From contig NZ_LOEE01000047.1 of the NCBI RefSeq assembly GCF_001562415.1, forward strand, positions 1-53,201: a stretch of 53,201 bases of DNA, written 5' to 3'. This document shows positions 34,213 to 42,787 of this stretch, piece by piece. The translations under genes were made by a program, and so were the position numbers. Source of the stretch: Thermotalea metallivorans. GTDB lineage: Bacteria > Bacillota > Clostridia > Peptostreptococcales > Thermotaleaceae. Each line of letters begins with the position of its first letter. Position 1 is the stretch's first letter. Below the pieces are notes generated by a model. It did no database searches, was not told the DNA's origin, and worked only from the letters and a program-made list of their open reading frames with translations.

Positions 34213-35598
34213 TTGAGCAACTTATTCAATAGTACCAATTTTTATGACTTGACGGTTTTAGCGGAACGAAACAATTTCATTCCTCCGGAACTCTATCAAA
34301 AACACAATGTGAAAAGAGGTCTCAGAAACGAAAACGGTACAGGGGTTTTGGTAGGTCTTACTAATGTAGGCTCCGTAAAGGGCTATAGTCTGGAAGAGAA
34401 TACAAAAATACCTGTGGAAGGCAAGTTGTTTTATCGCGGGATTGATTTGGAGGATTTTGTAGCAGGATTCCAATGCCAAAACAGACGGGGCTTTGAGGAA
34501 TGTGTTTATTTGCTGCTCTTCGGCGAGCTTCCTGCCCAGGAACAACTAAATACATTTCAACAATTGTTGGATGAGGCAAGACAACTTCCTGCCGGTTTTA
34601 CGGAAAATATGATTTTAAAAATACCCAGCAAAGATATTATGAACAAACTGCAAAGAAGTGTTTTGGTTCTTTATTCCCATGACGAAAGCCCCGATGATAT
34701 TAGCATTTCCAATGTATTAAGACAGAGCATAGAGCTGATTGCCAGATTCCCTACCATTATTTCCTATGGGTACCAGGCAAAGGCCCATAATTTTGATAAG
34801 AAAAGTCTATTCATTCATCCTCCTCAAAAGGGCATCGGCACTGCTGAAAATATTTTATTTATGACAAGGGCCGATAATCGTTATACGGAAACAGAGGCGG
34901 AAACATTAGACCTATCCCTCGTCATCCATGCGGAACATGGCGGCGGAAACAATTCTGCCTTTGCAACCCATGTGGTATCCTCCTCCGGTACAGATACGTA
35001 TTCTGCCATCTCTGCAGCCATCGGTTCTCTGAAAGGTCCAAAACATGGCGGCGCAAATATCAAAGTCCGTGAAATGGTGATGAATATTAAGGAAAATGTT
35101 GCGGATATCGGAGACAGAAGCCAATTAAAAGACTATCTATGGAAAATCATCAAAAAAGAAGCCTTTGACAGAGAAGGGCTCATCTATGGCATGGGCCATG
35201 CCGTCTATACAAAATCTGATCCGAGGGCCATCCTGCTGAAAAAGAAAGCTTTTGAACTGGCTGTTGAAAAGGATAAAGCCCATGAGTTTCAACTGTATAA
35301 AGATATCGAAGAGCTCTCATTGGAATTGTTTGGGGAACTGAAAGGAGAAGACTTCGTCATCTGTGCCAATGTGGATCTTTATTCAGGTTTCGTATATGAA
35401 CTTTTAAATATTCCGCCGGAGCTCTATACTCCCTTATTTGCCACGGCAAGGATCGCAGGCTGGTGTGCCCACCGCATTGAGCAGTTGGTAAGCGATCAAA
35501 AAATTATACGTCCCGCTTATGTAAACACAAGCCTTCCGAAAGCCTATGTTCCTATTCATCAGAGGGTTTCAAATCCTGTTCAAAAGATTGCAATATAA
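34213..35598 (+). CDS. gltA: citrate synthase
   Basis: 461 residues. FYDLTVLAERNNFIPPELYQ and VKRGLRNENGTGVLVGLTNV start the clostridial citrate/2-methylcitrate synthase group. YRGIDLEDFV follows, then the catalytic His in LVIHAEHGGGNNSAFATHVV, His in GSLKGPKHGGANIKV, and Asp in NVDLYSGFVYELLNIP. The enzyme condenses oxaloacetate and acetyl-CoA. TTG 34213 follows GAGGAGGG with good spacing; ATG 34183 overlaps the icd stop but has no site. Third gene of the acn-icd-gltA operon, so the operon carries the oxidative route to 2-oxoglutarate complete. Confidence 0.92.
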   Translation: MSNLFNSTNFYDLTVLAERNNFIPPELYQKHNVKRGLRNENGTGVLVGLTNVGSVKGYSLEENTKIPVEGKLFYRGIDLEDFVAGFQCQNRRGFEECVYLLLFGELPAQEQLNTFQQLLDEARQLPAGFTENMILKIPSKDIMNKLQRSVLVLYSHDESPDDISISNVLRQSIELIARFPTIISYGYQAKAHNFDKKSLFIHPPQKGIGTAENILFMTRADNRYTETEAETLDLSLVIHAEHGGGNNSAFATHVVSSSGTDTYSAISAAIGSLKGPKHGGANIKVREMVMNIKENVADIGDRSQLKDYLWKIIKKEAFDREGLIYGMGHAVYTKSDPRAILLKKKAFELAVEKDKAHEFQLYKDIEELSLELFGELKGEDFVICANVDLYSGFVYELLNIPPELYTPLFATARIAGWCAHRIEQLVSDQKIIRPAYVNTSLPKAYVPIHQRVSNPVQKIAI

Positions 35599-35641
35599 AA
35601 CGGCATATTGCTTGTTTCTCTCCATGGATTCTATGGTTATG

Positions 35642-35670
35642 GCTGCCGGTTCAATACCCGGCAGCTCAGT
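35642..35670 (+). terminator. terminator of the citrate operon
   Basis: GCTGCCGG (35642-35649) pairs with CCGGCAGC (35658-35665), followed by TCAGTTTT, 44 bases after the citrate synthase stop. A second plus-strand hairpin, ATGCCT (35744-35749) with AGGCAT (35774-35779) then nine T, may back it up against read-through into the convergent transporter operon. Confidence 0.65.
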
Positions 35671-35771
35671 TTTCACAGCAAATAAACATTGTATTGCTTT
35701 CCATTCAGTCTCCACAATAAGCATAATACTGCCCCCAAAATCCATGCCTTGGATACTTCCTTTTCATCAGG

Positions 35772-36977
35772 TTAGGCATTTTTTTTTCGAGATGAAATAT
35801 CTACCCAGACGGCCAACAGCAAAACCAGTCCCCTTACGATCAATCGCTGGGTAGTCCCTACATCCAGAAGAAGCATGCCGTTGTTCAGGGTAGCCATGAC
35901 CAGGGCACCGATGATGGCACCGACGATGGTTCCTTCCCCACCCAAGGTGCTGGTTCCGCCGATGATGGCTGCAGCAATCACATCCAACTCCATTCCCTGT
36001 CCTGCCGATGCCGCCGCAGAACCGACCCTGGCTGTATAAATAATCCCGCCGATGGCACACAGTATGCCCGACGATATAAAAATCCAAAGAGTTCTTTGGC
36101 GAATATTGATTCCCGATAGCTTGGCTGCCTCGCGATTGCCTCCGATGGCATATATATGGCGGCCAAAGGTAGTTTTTGTTGTCAGAAAGGCATAGAAACT
36201 GCCTATTCCCATCAACAGCAAAATAGAATAGGGTATACCCAGATATAGGGCCATAATTGCAAATATGGCAGTGATTAAAAGGACCACCAGACTAACTTTC
36301 AATAAGAATAGTGTTTTCGGCAAAATGTCAAAGCCATACCTGATCCTTTCTTTTCTTTTTCTGAGCTCCATCCATAGGTAGCCTACTATCACAAGCACCA
36401 ATATGATTAGGGTTGTATCATGGGGAAGCATGTCCTTGGGCGAGTTTGCAATAAACAATGTAGGGATATAATCTTGCCCAATCCTGTTGAATGCGCCGGT
36501 AGTGGCAATGGTTTCCCCCTTTGTCACTCCCAAAAGCAACCCATTAAAAATCATCATCCCTGCTAGGGTCACGATAAAAGCAGGAACATCCCGGTATGCA
36601 ACCCAGTAGCCCTGCCAAAGCCCTATCAAGGCGCCTACTGCCAAGGTAATCAATATGGCAGGCAGTATACCTAGGTCATACTTTGCCTGCAATATGGCAA
36701 CGATGGCACCTGTCAATCCTACAACAGCTCCGATGGATAAATCAATGTGCCCTGCCACAATCACCAATACTACGCCGCAAGCCAATATGGCAATATGGGC
36801 AGTTTGCAAAAACAATGTGGAAAGATTCCTTGGTGTTAAAAATACATCACTCAGAAATGAAAAGATCAGCATAATGCTTATCAAAGCAATAAACATAGTA
36901 TATTGTCTTATATTGTTCCTAAGGGAAAATTTTATAATTTCTACCGCACTTTGTCTATTTTCAACTTTACCTGCCAT
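35772..36977 (-). CDS. xylH: sugar ABC transporter permease (XylH/GguB-like)
   Basis: 401 residues with about ten membrane helices, of the BPD_transp_2 (branched-chain/ribose-type) family. Signature stretches are GVVLVIVAGHIDLSIGAVVG, GGTSTLGGEGTIVGAIIGAL and FGRHIYAIGGNREAAKLSGI. The length and the long middle cytoplasmic loop (MELRKRKERIRYG) are as in XylH and GguB. It forms the pore for the sugar delivered by the lipoprotein encoded at 38610-39656. ATG 36977 has AAAGGAGG; upstream frame extension to 37031 has none. Last gene of the xylF-xylG-xylH order, 13 bases after xylG. Confidence 0.88.
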   Translation of the reverse strand: MAGKVENRQSAVEIIKFSLRNNIRQYTMFIALISIMLIFSFLSDVFLTPRNLSTLFLQTAHIAILACGVVLVIVAGHIDLSIGAVVGLTGAIVAILQAKYDLGILPAILITLAVGALIGLWQGYWVAYRDVPAFIVTLAGMMIFNGLLLGVTKGETIATTGAFNRIGQDYIPTLFIANSPKDMLPHDTTLIILVLVIVGYLWMELRKRKERIRYGFDILPKTLFLLKVSLVVLLITAIFAIMALYLGIPYSILLLMGIGSFYAFLTTKTTFGRHIYAIGGNREAAKLSGINIRQRTLWIFISSGILCAIGGIIYTARVGSAAASAGQGMELDVIAAAIIGGTSTLGGEGTIVGAIIGALVMATLNNGMLLLDVGTTQRLIVRGLVLLLAVWVDISSRKKNA

Positions 36978-36990
36978 GAAATATCCTCCT

Positions 36991-38532
36991 TTAATACATC
37001 GTTGAAAAATCTTCTCCACTGCCCGTTGCATAATACATAATTTTTTCTTGATCGGCTTCCTTCCAATCCAGCTCTGCCGTTATTTTTCCTTCGTGCATAA
37101 CCAATATTCGATCACTCATTCCCAAAACCTCCGGCAACTCGGAGGAGATCATAATAATGCTTACCCCTTGTTCCACCAGATCATTCATGATATTGTAGAT
37201 TTCATATTTTGCCCCTACATCAATTCCTCGAGTCGGTTCATCCAATATCAATATTTTGGGAGCCGCCATCAACCATTTAGCTATCACTACCTTTTGCTGA
37301 TTTCCCCCACTCAAATTCCTTGTTTTCTGTTCTATGGACGGCGTTTTTATCTTCAAAGCTTCCACATAGCGATTTGCAATCTTGATTTCCTCATTTTCAT
37401 TGATTCCTCGGAGGCTTGCTATTTTTTTTAAGCTGGGCAAGGTGATATTTTCCTTAATGTCCATCATCAGTACCAACCCTGTTTTTTTGCGGTCCTCGGA
37501 AAGGTAGCATAATCCTTTCTCTATCGCATCCCTAGGTTCTTTGATTTCCACTTCTTTGCCATCTATATGAATATACCCCGATTTATTGAATCCATAGGCA
37601 CCAAATAAACTCATCATCAATTCTGTTCTTCCTGCCCCCATTAATCCGGCAATCCCAAGAATTTCTCCCTTTCTTGCTTGAAAACTCACGCCGTCAATGA
37701 TCTTTTTATCAGGTACCTCCGGATTATAAACGGTCCAATCCTTTACTTCCAGCACAACTTCACCGGGCGTATGCTCCTTCCTGGGAAAAAGCTGTGTAAT
37801 GGCTCTTCCCACCATACCGGTAATAATTCGATCCTGATTGACATGTTCATCATTGGGAAAAGTTTCTATGGTCTTTCCATCCCGCAGGATGGTAATCGTA
37901 TCCGCCACAGCCTTTACTTCCTTCAACTTGTGAGAAATGTAAATGCAGCTGATGCCTTCCTGCTTCAGTTTTCTAATGATATTCAATAAATTTTCACTAT
38001 CGTCCTCATTGAGTGCAGCTGTCGGTTCATCCAATATCAATATACTTACATTTTTGGATAGGGCCTTTGCAATCTCTACCAATTGCTGCTTTCCGATTCC
38101 CAAATTCACAATTTTTGTATCGGGGCTTTCCGTTAATCCTACCTCATGCAACAGCCTTTTTGTTTCAGCCATTGCCTTGTTCCAATCAATAATTCCATAT
38201 TTTTCAAACTCATTTCCCAAATATATGTTTTCACAGATGTTCATCTGTTTTACCAAAGTCAATTCCTGATAAATAATTCCTACGCCCGCGGCCTCACTAT
38301 CCTTTGTATTGAGAAATTTTTGTTCTTCCCCACGGATGATAATTTTCCCTTTGTAGGAACCATGAGGATATACCCCGCTGAGAATCTTCATCAATGTGGA
38401 TTTCCCTGCCCCGTTTTCCCCCACCAAGGCATGAACCTCGCCTTTCTTCACCTTGAAGTTCACATGATCAAGGGCCCTGACGCCTGGAAATTCTTTTACG
38501 ATATTTTCCATTTCCAAAATGTATTCACTCAT
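36991..38532 (-). CDS. xylG: sugar ABC transporter ATP-binding protein (XylG/GguA-like)
   Basis: 513 residues with two fused ABC domains. The first has Walker A GENGAGKST (about 37-45), signature LGIGKQQLVEIAKAL and Walker B ILILDEPTAAL. The second has a degenerate P-loop AGLMGAGRTEL, signature LSGGNQQKVVIAKWL and ILILDEPTRGIDVGAK. This double-ATPase layout is that of sugar importers of the xylose/ribose/galactose group, and VYPHGSYKGKI matches the XylG and GguA subfamily. It energises import through XylH. Spacing to xylF is 77 bases, with a hairpin between that may reduce read-through so that more binding protein than ATPase is made. Confidence 0.9.
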   Translation of the reverse strand: MSEYILEMENIVKEFPGVRALDHVNFKVKKGEVHALVGENGAGKSTLMKILSGVYPHGSYKGKIIIRGEEQKFLNTKDSEAAGVGIIYQELTLVKQMNICENIYLGNEFEKYGIIDWNKAMAETKRLLHEVGLTESPDTKIVNLGIGKQQLVEIAKALSKNVSILILDEPTAALNEDDSENLLNIIRKLKQEGISCIYISHKLKEVKAVADTITILRDGKTIETFPNDEHVNQDRIITGMVGRAITQLFPRKEHTPGEVVLEVKDWTVYNPEVPDKKIIDGVSFQARKGEILGIAGLMGAGRTELMMSLFGAYGFNKSGYIHIDGKEVEIKEPRDAIEKGLCYLSEDRKKTGLVLMMDIKENITLPSLKKIASLRGINENEEIKIANRYVEALKIKTPSIEQKTRNLSGGNQQKVVIAKWLMAAPKILILDEPTRGIDVGAKYEIYNIMNDLVEQGVSIIMISSELPEVLGMSDRILVMHEGKITAELDWKEADQEKIMYYATGSGEDFSTMY

Positions 38533-38552
38533 CGCTCCCTGTCCACCTTTCT

Positions 38553-38585
38553 AAAAGAGAGAGGAATAACTAAAAGCTATTCCTC
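38553..38585 (-). terminator. attenuating hairpin between xylF and xylG
   Basis: On the minus strand GAGGAATA pairs with TATTCCTC (38585-38578 and 38568-38561), extended by AGC/CT pairing in the loop, followed by TCTCTTTTAG. The T-tract is imperfect, so partial read-through is expected, a common way to make binding protein in excess. Confidence 0.6.
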
Positions 38586-38609
38586 CTATCAGCCTTGAAA
38601 ACTAGTTTG

Positions 38610-39656
38610 TTATTTTAGATCAGCCTCTGAAATATATCCGCTGTCTACCAGTACTTCCTTCAAATTGTCTTTTGTCACAATTTTAGGCTCCAGCAAAACA
38701 GAAGGTACGGCAATCTTGCCATTATCTACCTCGCCATTGGTAGCCACCTTTTCTCCATTTGCCAGTTGGATGGCTATATCAATGGCTGCTGCTCCCAGTT
38801 CTCGAGTATCCTTAAAGATCGTCATGGATTGTGTTCCTTCCATGATTCTCTTGGCAGCAGCTTTCTCAGCATCCTGCCCTGTAATCGGTACTTTGCCTGC
38901 CAATCCTTGGGCTGCCAGGGCCTGAATCGCGGCTCCTGCTGTACCGTCATTTGGTGCCAAGATTGCATCTACTTCATTATTATTGGCAGATAATGCTGCT
39001 TCAACAATTTTTAATGCATTTTCCGGTACCCAGTTTTCTACTGCTTGTTCAGCAATGACTTTGATCTTTCCTGCGTCAATCAATGGCTGGATGTACTTCA
39101 TGGCCCCTGCCTTGAACAATTTGGCATTGTTATCCGTAGGAGCACCGGACATGATGATGTAGTTTCCTTCCGATACCTTCTCGGTAATGTACTTGCCTTG
39201 CAATTCTCCTACCTTTACATTGTCAAAGGACAGATAAATATCCAGCTTATCGGTATTTGTAATCAATCGGTCGTAGGAGATTACCGGAATGCCCTCCTTG
39301 TTTGCCTTTTCCACCAAGGTTGCAGCAGCGGCAGCATCATGGGGTGCCAGAATCAATACATCGATTCCTTGGGTTAACAATGATTCTACTTGTGTAATTT
39401 GCTCTTGCATGTTGGCGTCAGCTACTTTCACAATCAATTCAATACCTTTTTCAGCAGCTACTTGCTCCATCTTTTCCTTGTCCCTTACCCATCTTTCCTC
39501 TCTTTGGGTAGGCAAAGACAGACCTACTTTAATTTTTTTGGCCGGCGCATTTGCAGATGTTTCTCCGGCAGGTGCAGGCTTGCTGCATCCGGCAAATAAC
39601 GTCACCACCATCAGCACTGCCAGCATCCATGCAAAAATTTTACTTCTTTTCACCAC
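38610..39656 (-). CDS. xylF: sugar-binding lipoprotein (XylF-like)
   Basis: 348 residues with a lipoprotein signal: basic start MVKRSKIF, hydrophobic core, lipobox LFAGC with Cys about residue 24. The mature part is a Peripla_BP_4 domain: KVGLSLPTQREERWVRDKEK, VLILAPHDAAAAATLVEKAN, IPVISYDRLITNTDKLDIYL, SFDNVKVGELQG and GQDAEKAAAKRIMEGTQSMT. These match D-xylose-binding XylF and the multi-sugar ChvE group. The double start GTG GTG lies behind AAGGGG. It delivers sugar (xylose most likely) to XylG-XylH. Candidate control sites are an inverted repeat at 39696-39751 and catabolite-response-like sites further up. Confidence 0.88.
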   Translation of the reverse strand: MVKRSKIFAWMLAVLMVVTLFAGCSKPAPAGETSANAPAKKIKVGLSLPTQREERWVRDKEKMEQVAAEKGIELIVKVADANMQEQITQVESLLTQGIDVLILAPHDAAAAATLVEKANKEGIPVISYDRLITNTDKLDIYLSFDNVKVGELQGKYITEKVSEGNYIIMSGAPTDNNAKLFKAGAMKYIQPLIDAGKIKVIAEQAVENWVPENALKIVEAALSANNNEVDAILAPNDGTAGAAIQALAAQGLAGKVPITGQDAEKAAAKRIMEGTQSMTIFKDTRELGAAAIDIAIQLANGEKVATNGEVDNGKIAVPSVLLEPKIVTKDNLKEVLVDSGYISEADLK

Positions 39657-39695
39657 AAATTTCCCCTTTCCTTATTTATATTGTTTATTATGAAT

Positions 39696-39751
39696 TTAGC
39701 TGCATTTATAATATTGGTTACTGGGAGGGTCTTTCATATAAATGCAGCTAA
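39696..39751. repeat. 15-bp perfect inverted repeat upstream of xylF
   Basis: TTAGCTGCATTTATA (39696-39710) and TATAAATGCAGCTAA (39737-39751) are exact reverse complements separated by 26 bases, lying 40-95 bases before the xylF start. The half-sites could be bound by the AraC-type regulator YesN of the adjacent cassette, or the RNA could fold into a leader hairpin. No T-run follows, so it is not a terminator. Confidence 0.65.
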
Positions 39752-39869
39752 GTTAAAACGACCCATCGACCCTTTCCTGGATAACGTTTGCTTTAGGATC
39801 AATTTTAAAGAAATATCTGAAAAGTGCCTTTTTACCCTTCCCCATGAAAGGACTTTTATCAAAAAATAA

Positions 39870-39885
39870 TTGCAAACATTTTCAT
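39870..39885 (-). promoter_or_regulatory. candidate catabolite-responsive element (cre)
   Basis: On the minus strand ATGAAAATGTTTGCAA matches the CcpA consensus WTGNAANCGNWNNCWW with one mismatch (CG is TG). A weaker match with two mismatches lies on the plus strand at 39778-39793 around AACG. Catabolite repression of a pentose transporter is expected. The rest of the gap 39752-40015 shows nothing else I can name. Confidence 0.4.
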
Positions 39886-40015
39886 GATTCTTAAAATTAA
39901 GCTATGAATAAATTCTCTTTCTAATTCCCTTTTGCCTCTGTACCATTTTGAGTTATTCTTCTCTATTTTGTCAGATTCAGTTTTTTGGTAAACAGATTCT
40001 AGTAATTTTTTAAGA

Positions 40016-40063
40016 CAAAAAAATACAGCCTACTGACAAAAGCGTTCTTTGTCGCCAGGCTGT
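40016..40063 (-). terminator. terminator of the sensory cassette
   Basis: On the minus strand ACAGCCT (40063-40057) pairs with AGGCTGT (40031-40025), with an inner GACAAAG/CTTTTGTC stem, followed by ATTTTTTTG. It separates the sensor operon from xylF. Confidence 0.85.
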
Positions 40064-40091
40064 TGTCCATCCTTTTGAAATATCATATTTG

Positions 40092-41186
40092 TCACTGGTT
40101 ATATAATTCGGTGGAATTTCTGTAGACCTCATCCCGCATATGGAATCCGTCCTTTATAATCGTTTCATCGATATTATTTTTGTCCACGGCAATAGGTTCA
40201 AGCACATAATAGGGTACAGAATATCTCCCGTCAAAAATAGAGTTTTCGATATCTAAACTCTCTCCCCGGGCAAGTTTCACAGCCATCTTTGCCGTCACAT
40301 CGGCTAACTTTTCGATGGGTTTATACACCGTCATCAATTGGGTTCCTTCTACAATCCGCTGGCATGCAGCCAAGTCTGCATCTTGCCCTGCCACAACGGT
40401 TTTCCCTGCCAACCTATGCTCCGATAATGCCCCAATAATTCCGTCGGCCAAACCGTCATTCCCTGCAATGATGGCATGAATGGCATTTCCCTGTTGAAGG
40501 AGCTCATCGGTTACCCGAAAGGCATATTCATTCATCCAATTGGATGCCCATTCCTCAGCGATAATTTTGATATGCCCGCTTTTTACCTTAGGCTGCAACA
40601 ATTTATCATAGCCTTCCTTAATCATTTTTGTATTATGATCACTGGTGGCACCATTGACAATAAGAACATTGCCTTCCGGTACATGTTCCAGCACATATTT
40701 TGCCATAAGTTCCCCTACCCGGACATTGTCAAAGGATATATATAGATCTACGTTGGATTTTAGGACCAGCCTATCATAGGAAATGACCTTCACCCCTTGC
40801 CGCTTCGCCAGTTCGACGGCCGCAGCCGCCTTTTCCAAATCATTGGGAACAATCACCAGAACATCAATGCCTTGATCAAGAAGATATCTCACCTGTTTTA
40901 GCTGGTCCTGGTCATCGTTATTGGCATTTTGTACAATAATATCTCCTCCCAGATCCTTCACCTTTGCCATCAGTATATCCCGATCCTTCATCCACCGTTC
41001 TTCCTTTAAGGTTCCTAGAGAAAAACCAATCTTCACCCTGTTGTCAACAATCTCCGCTTCTTTATCCTTTTGGGGATGCTTGGTCCCATAAAGGTTCTTG
41101 AAAGTCAGATAAAGGAGCATGACCAAAACAACCGTAAGAAAAATCAATATTCCTTTTTTTACTATTTGTTTTGCCCGCATCATCAT
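40092..41186 (-). CDS. xylFII: membrane-anchored xylose-sensing binding protein (XylFII-like)
   Basis: 364 residues. It resembles the XylF lipoprotein (KIGFSLGTLKEERWMKDRDI, VISYDRLVLKSNVDLYISFD, NVRVGELMAKYVLEHVPEGN, GQDADLAACQRIVEGTQLMT). Instead of a lipobox it has an uncleaved N-terminal membrane helix (GILIFLTVVLVMLLYLTF, about 12-29). In Clostridium beijerinckii such a protein, XylFII, binds xylose and activates the LytS kinase; the neighbouring LytS and YesN genes here match that system. It starts inside the stop of the yesN gene (ATGATGATG overlapping TGA) with AGAGGTG just upstream, so translation is coupled; which ATG is used is uncertain. A strong terminator follows. Confidence 0.83.
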   Translation of the reverse strand: MMMRAKQIVKKGILIFLTVVLVMLLYLTFKNLYGTKHPQKDKEAEIVDNRVKIGFSLGTLKEERWMKDRDILMAKVKDLGGDIIVQNANNDDQDQLKQVRYLLDQGIDVLVIVPNDLEKAAAAVELAKRQGVKVISYDRLVLKSNVDLYISFDNVRVGELMAKYVLEHVPEGNVLIVNGATSDHNTKMIKEGYDKLLQPKVKSGHIKIIAEEWASNWMNEYAFRVTDELLQQGNAIHAIIAGNDGLADGIIGALSEHRLAGKTVVAGQDADLAACQRIVEGTQLMTVYKPIEKLADVTAKMAVKLARGESLDIENSIFDGRYSVPYYVLEPIAVDKNNIDETIIKDGFHMRDEVYRNSTELYNQ

Positions 41187-42787
41187 ATCACCTCTTGAGA
41201 CATCGAATTAGCTCTGTACTCCGTTGGTGTAATCCCTGTTACCTTCTTGAATATTTTGCTGAAATAATTTGGATCGCTATATCCGATTTTATAACATACT
41301 TCTTTGACACTGACGGCAGCATCCTTTAATAGTTCCTTTGATTTCTCAATCCTCAACTCTGTCAGATAATCTACAAAATTTTTTCCCACAGCATCTTTAA
41401 AGAATTTGCAGAAGTAATGATAGCTCATGTTCATTTCCTTTGCTACATCATCCAGGCTGATGTCTTGATCATAATTTTCATGAATATATTTGAGGGATTT
41501 GGAAATCAATCCGCTTAATTCCCTTTCTCTCAATGCATGGATCCGATTTGTCATATTTTTTAAATAATGGAAATAACTCATCTTCAATTCCTCCATATGA
41601 TGAATCTTCAACAGATCCATAAAATAATTTTCGTCCGATACAGGAGGAGCTTCCATCTCATAGGGAATGGCCCTTCTCAAAACAATCAGCAGTTCAATAA
41701 GCTTTGATTTTATTTTATCGATATCATCCTTATAATTTACAGAAAGCCACCAGAAAATTTCTTCAAATCCGTTCAACACACCTGTCAAATCCCCTGTTAA
41801 CATTCCATGGATCAGGATCTTTTCCTGATGGATAGGATAAGTATCCGCTTTATGGGAGGGAAGAACGATATCTTCAAAGTGGACTACTCCAGCCTCACGG
41901 GAAACAGATGCGGCCGTATAGGCTTCATTGCAGGACTTTGAAAAATATTCAATAGCATACCCTCTACCCACACCTATCTTGTAATGGATTTGAATGCTTC
42001 GATTCACTCTCTCCATGAGCTTTGCAGCTATTTCCATGGATGTATTGCGAACTTCATAGGCATCTGTATTTTTGTCGACGGGAATATAGGCCACCACTCT
42101 ATCTAAAAGAGGAGGCCCTATAAGACAGGGACACAGGCTTTTCAACTCCATGCTAAATACGTCATAAAATTTCTGTTTGATCAGACTGTTTTTCAGATTT
42201 TCTTCCTTCACATCGCTTTCAAAATCATCCACAATGGCCATCATCACATATCCATACTGAATTTTCATTCCAAATATATCCTCATAGAATTCTATGTCTC
42301 TGATTCCTCTGCCATTCAACAATTGGGAATAAACAAACTGTCCTTCCATATGGGGAAGAATTTTATTAATTTTTTCCTTCAGCAAAATCTCCCTTTGCAT
42401 AGCTTCCCTTTTCGAAGAGATAATTTCACGGATATGTCCGATGGTTTCAACAAGCCGGTTTTTGTTAATCGGTTTTAACAGATATTCATGAACCCCCAGA
42501 TTTACTGCATCCTTGGCATAGTTAAAATATTCATAAGCAGTAATAATCACAAAAATAATGTCACGATTTGTACTTTTTATTTGGCGGATGGCATCGATGC
42601 CATCGATGCCGGGCATGCGGATATCCATAAATACAATATCGGGCTTTACATCAAAAGCCTTTTCTATAGCCTCCCTCCCCGACATGGCAGTACCCACGAT
42701 TTGCACGTCAGGAACATTTTTTTCAATGATAAATTTTATAGACTCAATCACCAAATGCTCATCATCCGCTATTAAAAGCTTCATCAT
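41183..42787 (-). CDS. yesN: YesN-type response regulator with AraC DNA-binding domain
   Basis: About 534 residues. The receiver domain (1-120) has acidic pocket ADDE, phospho-acceptor Asp in VKPDIVFMDIRMPGIDGI, and Lys in VHEYLLKPINK. A long middle region (about 130-420) of the YesN type follows. The C-terminal AraC double helix-turn-helix reads DISLDDVAKEMNMSYHYFCK and SVKEVCYKIGYSDPNYFSKI, ending FKKVTGITPTEYR. It should be phosphorylated by the LytS/YesM kinase and activate the xylFGH transporter genes downstream. The start is ATG 42787 or 42784, overlapping the kinase 3' end by about 25 bases. Confidence 0.9.
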   Translation of the reverse strand: MMKLLIADDEHLVIESIKFIIEKNVPDVQIVGTAMSGREAIEKAFDVKPDIVFMDIRMPGIDGIDAIRQIKSTNRDIIFVIITAYEYFNYAKDAVNLGVHEYLLKPINKNRLVETIGHIREIISSKREAMQREILLKEKINKILPHMEGQFVYSQLLNGRGIRDIEFYEDIFGMKIQYGYVMMAIVDDFESDVKEENLKNSLIKQKFYDVFSMELKSLCPCLIGPPLLDRVVAYIPVDKNTDAYEVRNTSMEIAAKLMERVNRSIQIHYKIGVGRGYAIEYFSKSCNEAYTAASVSREAGVVHFEDIVLPSHKADTYPIHQEKILIHGMLTGDLTGVLNGFEEIFWWLSVNYKDDIDKIKSKLIELLIVLRRAIPYEMEAPPVSDENYFMDLLKIHHMEELKMSYFHYLKNMTNRIHALRERELSGLISKSLKYIHENYDQDISLDDVAKEMNMSYHYFCKFFKDAVGKNFVDYLTELRIEKSKELLKDAAVSVKEVCYKIGYSDPNYFSKIFKKVTGITPTEYRANSMSQEVI

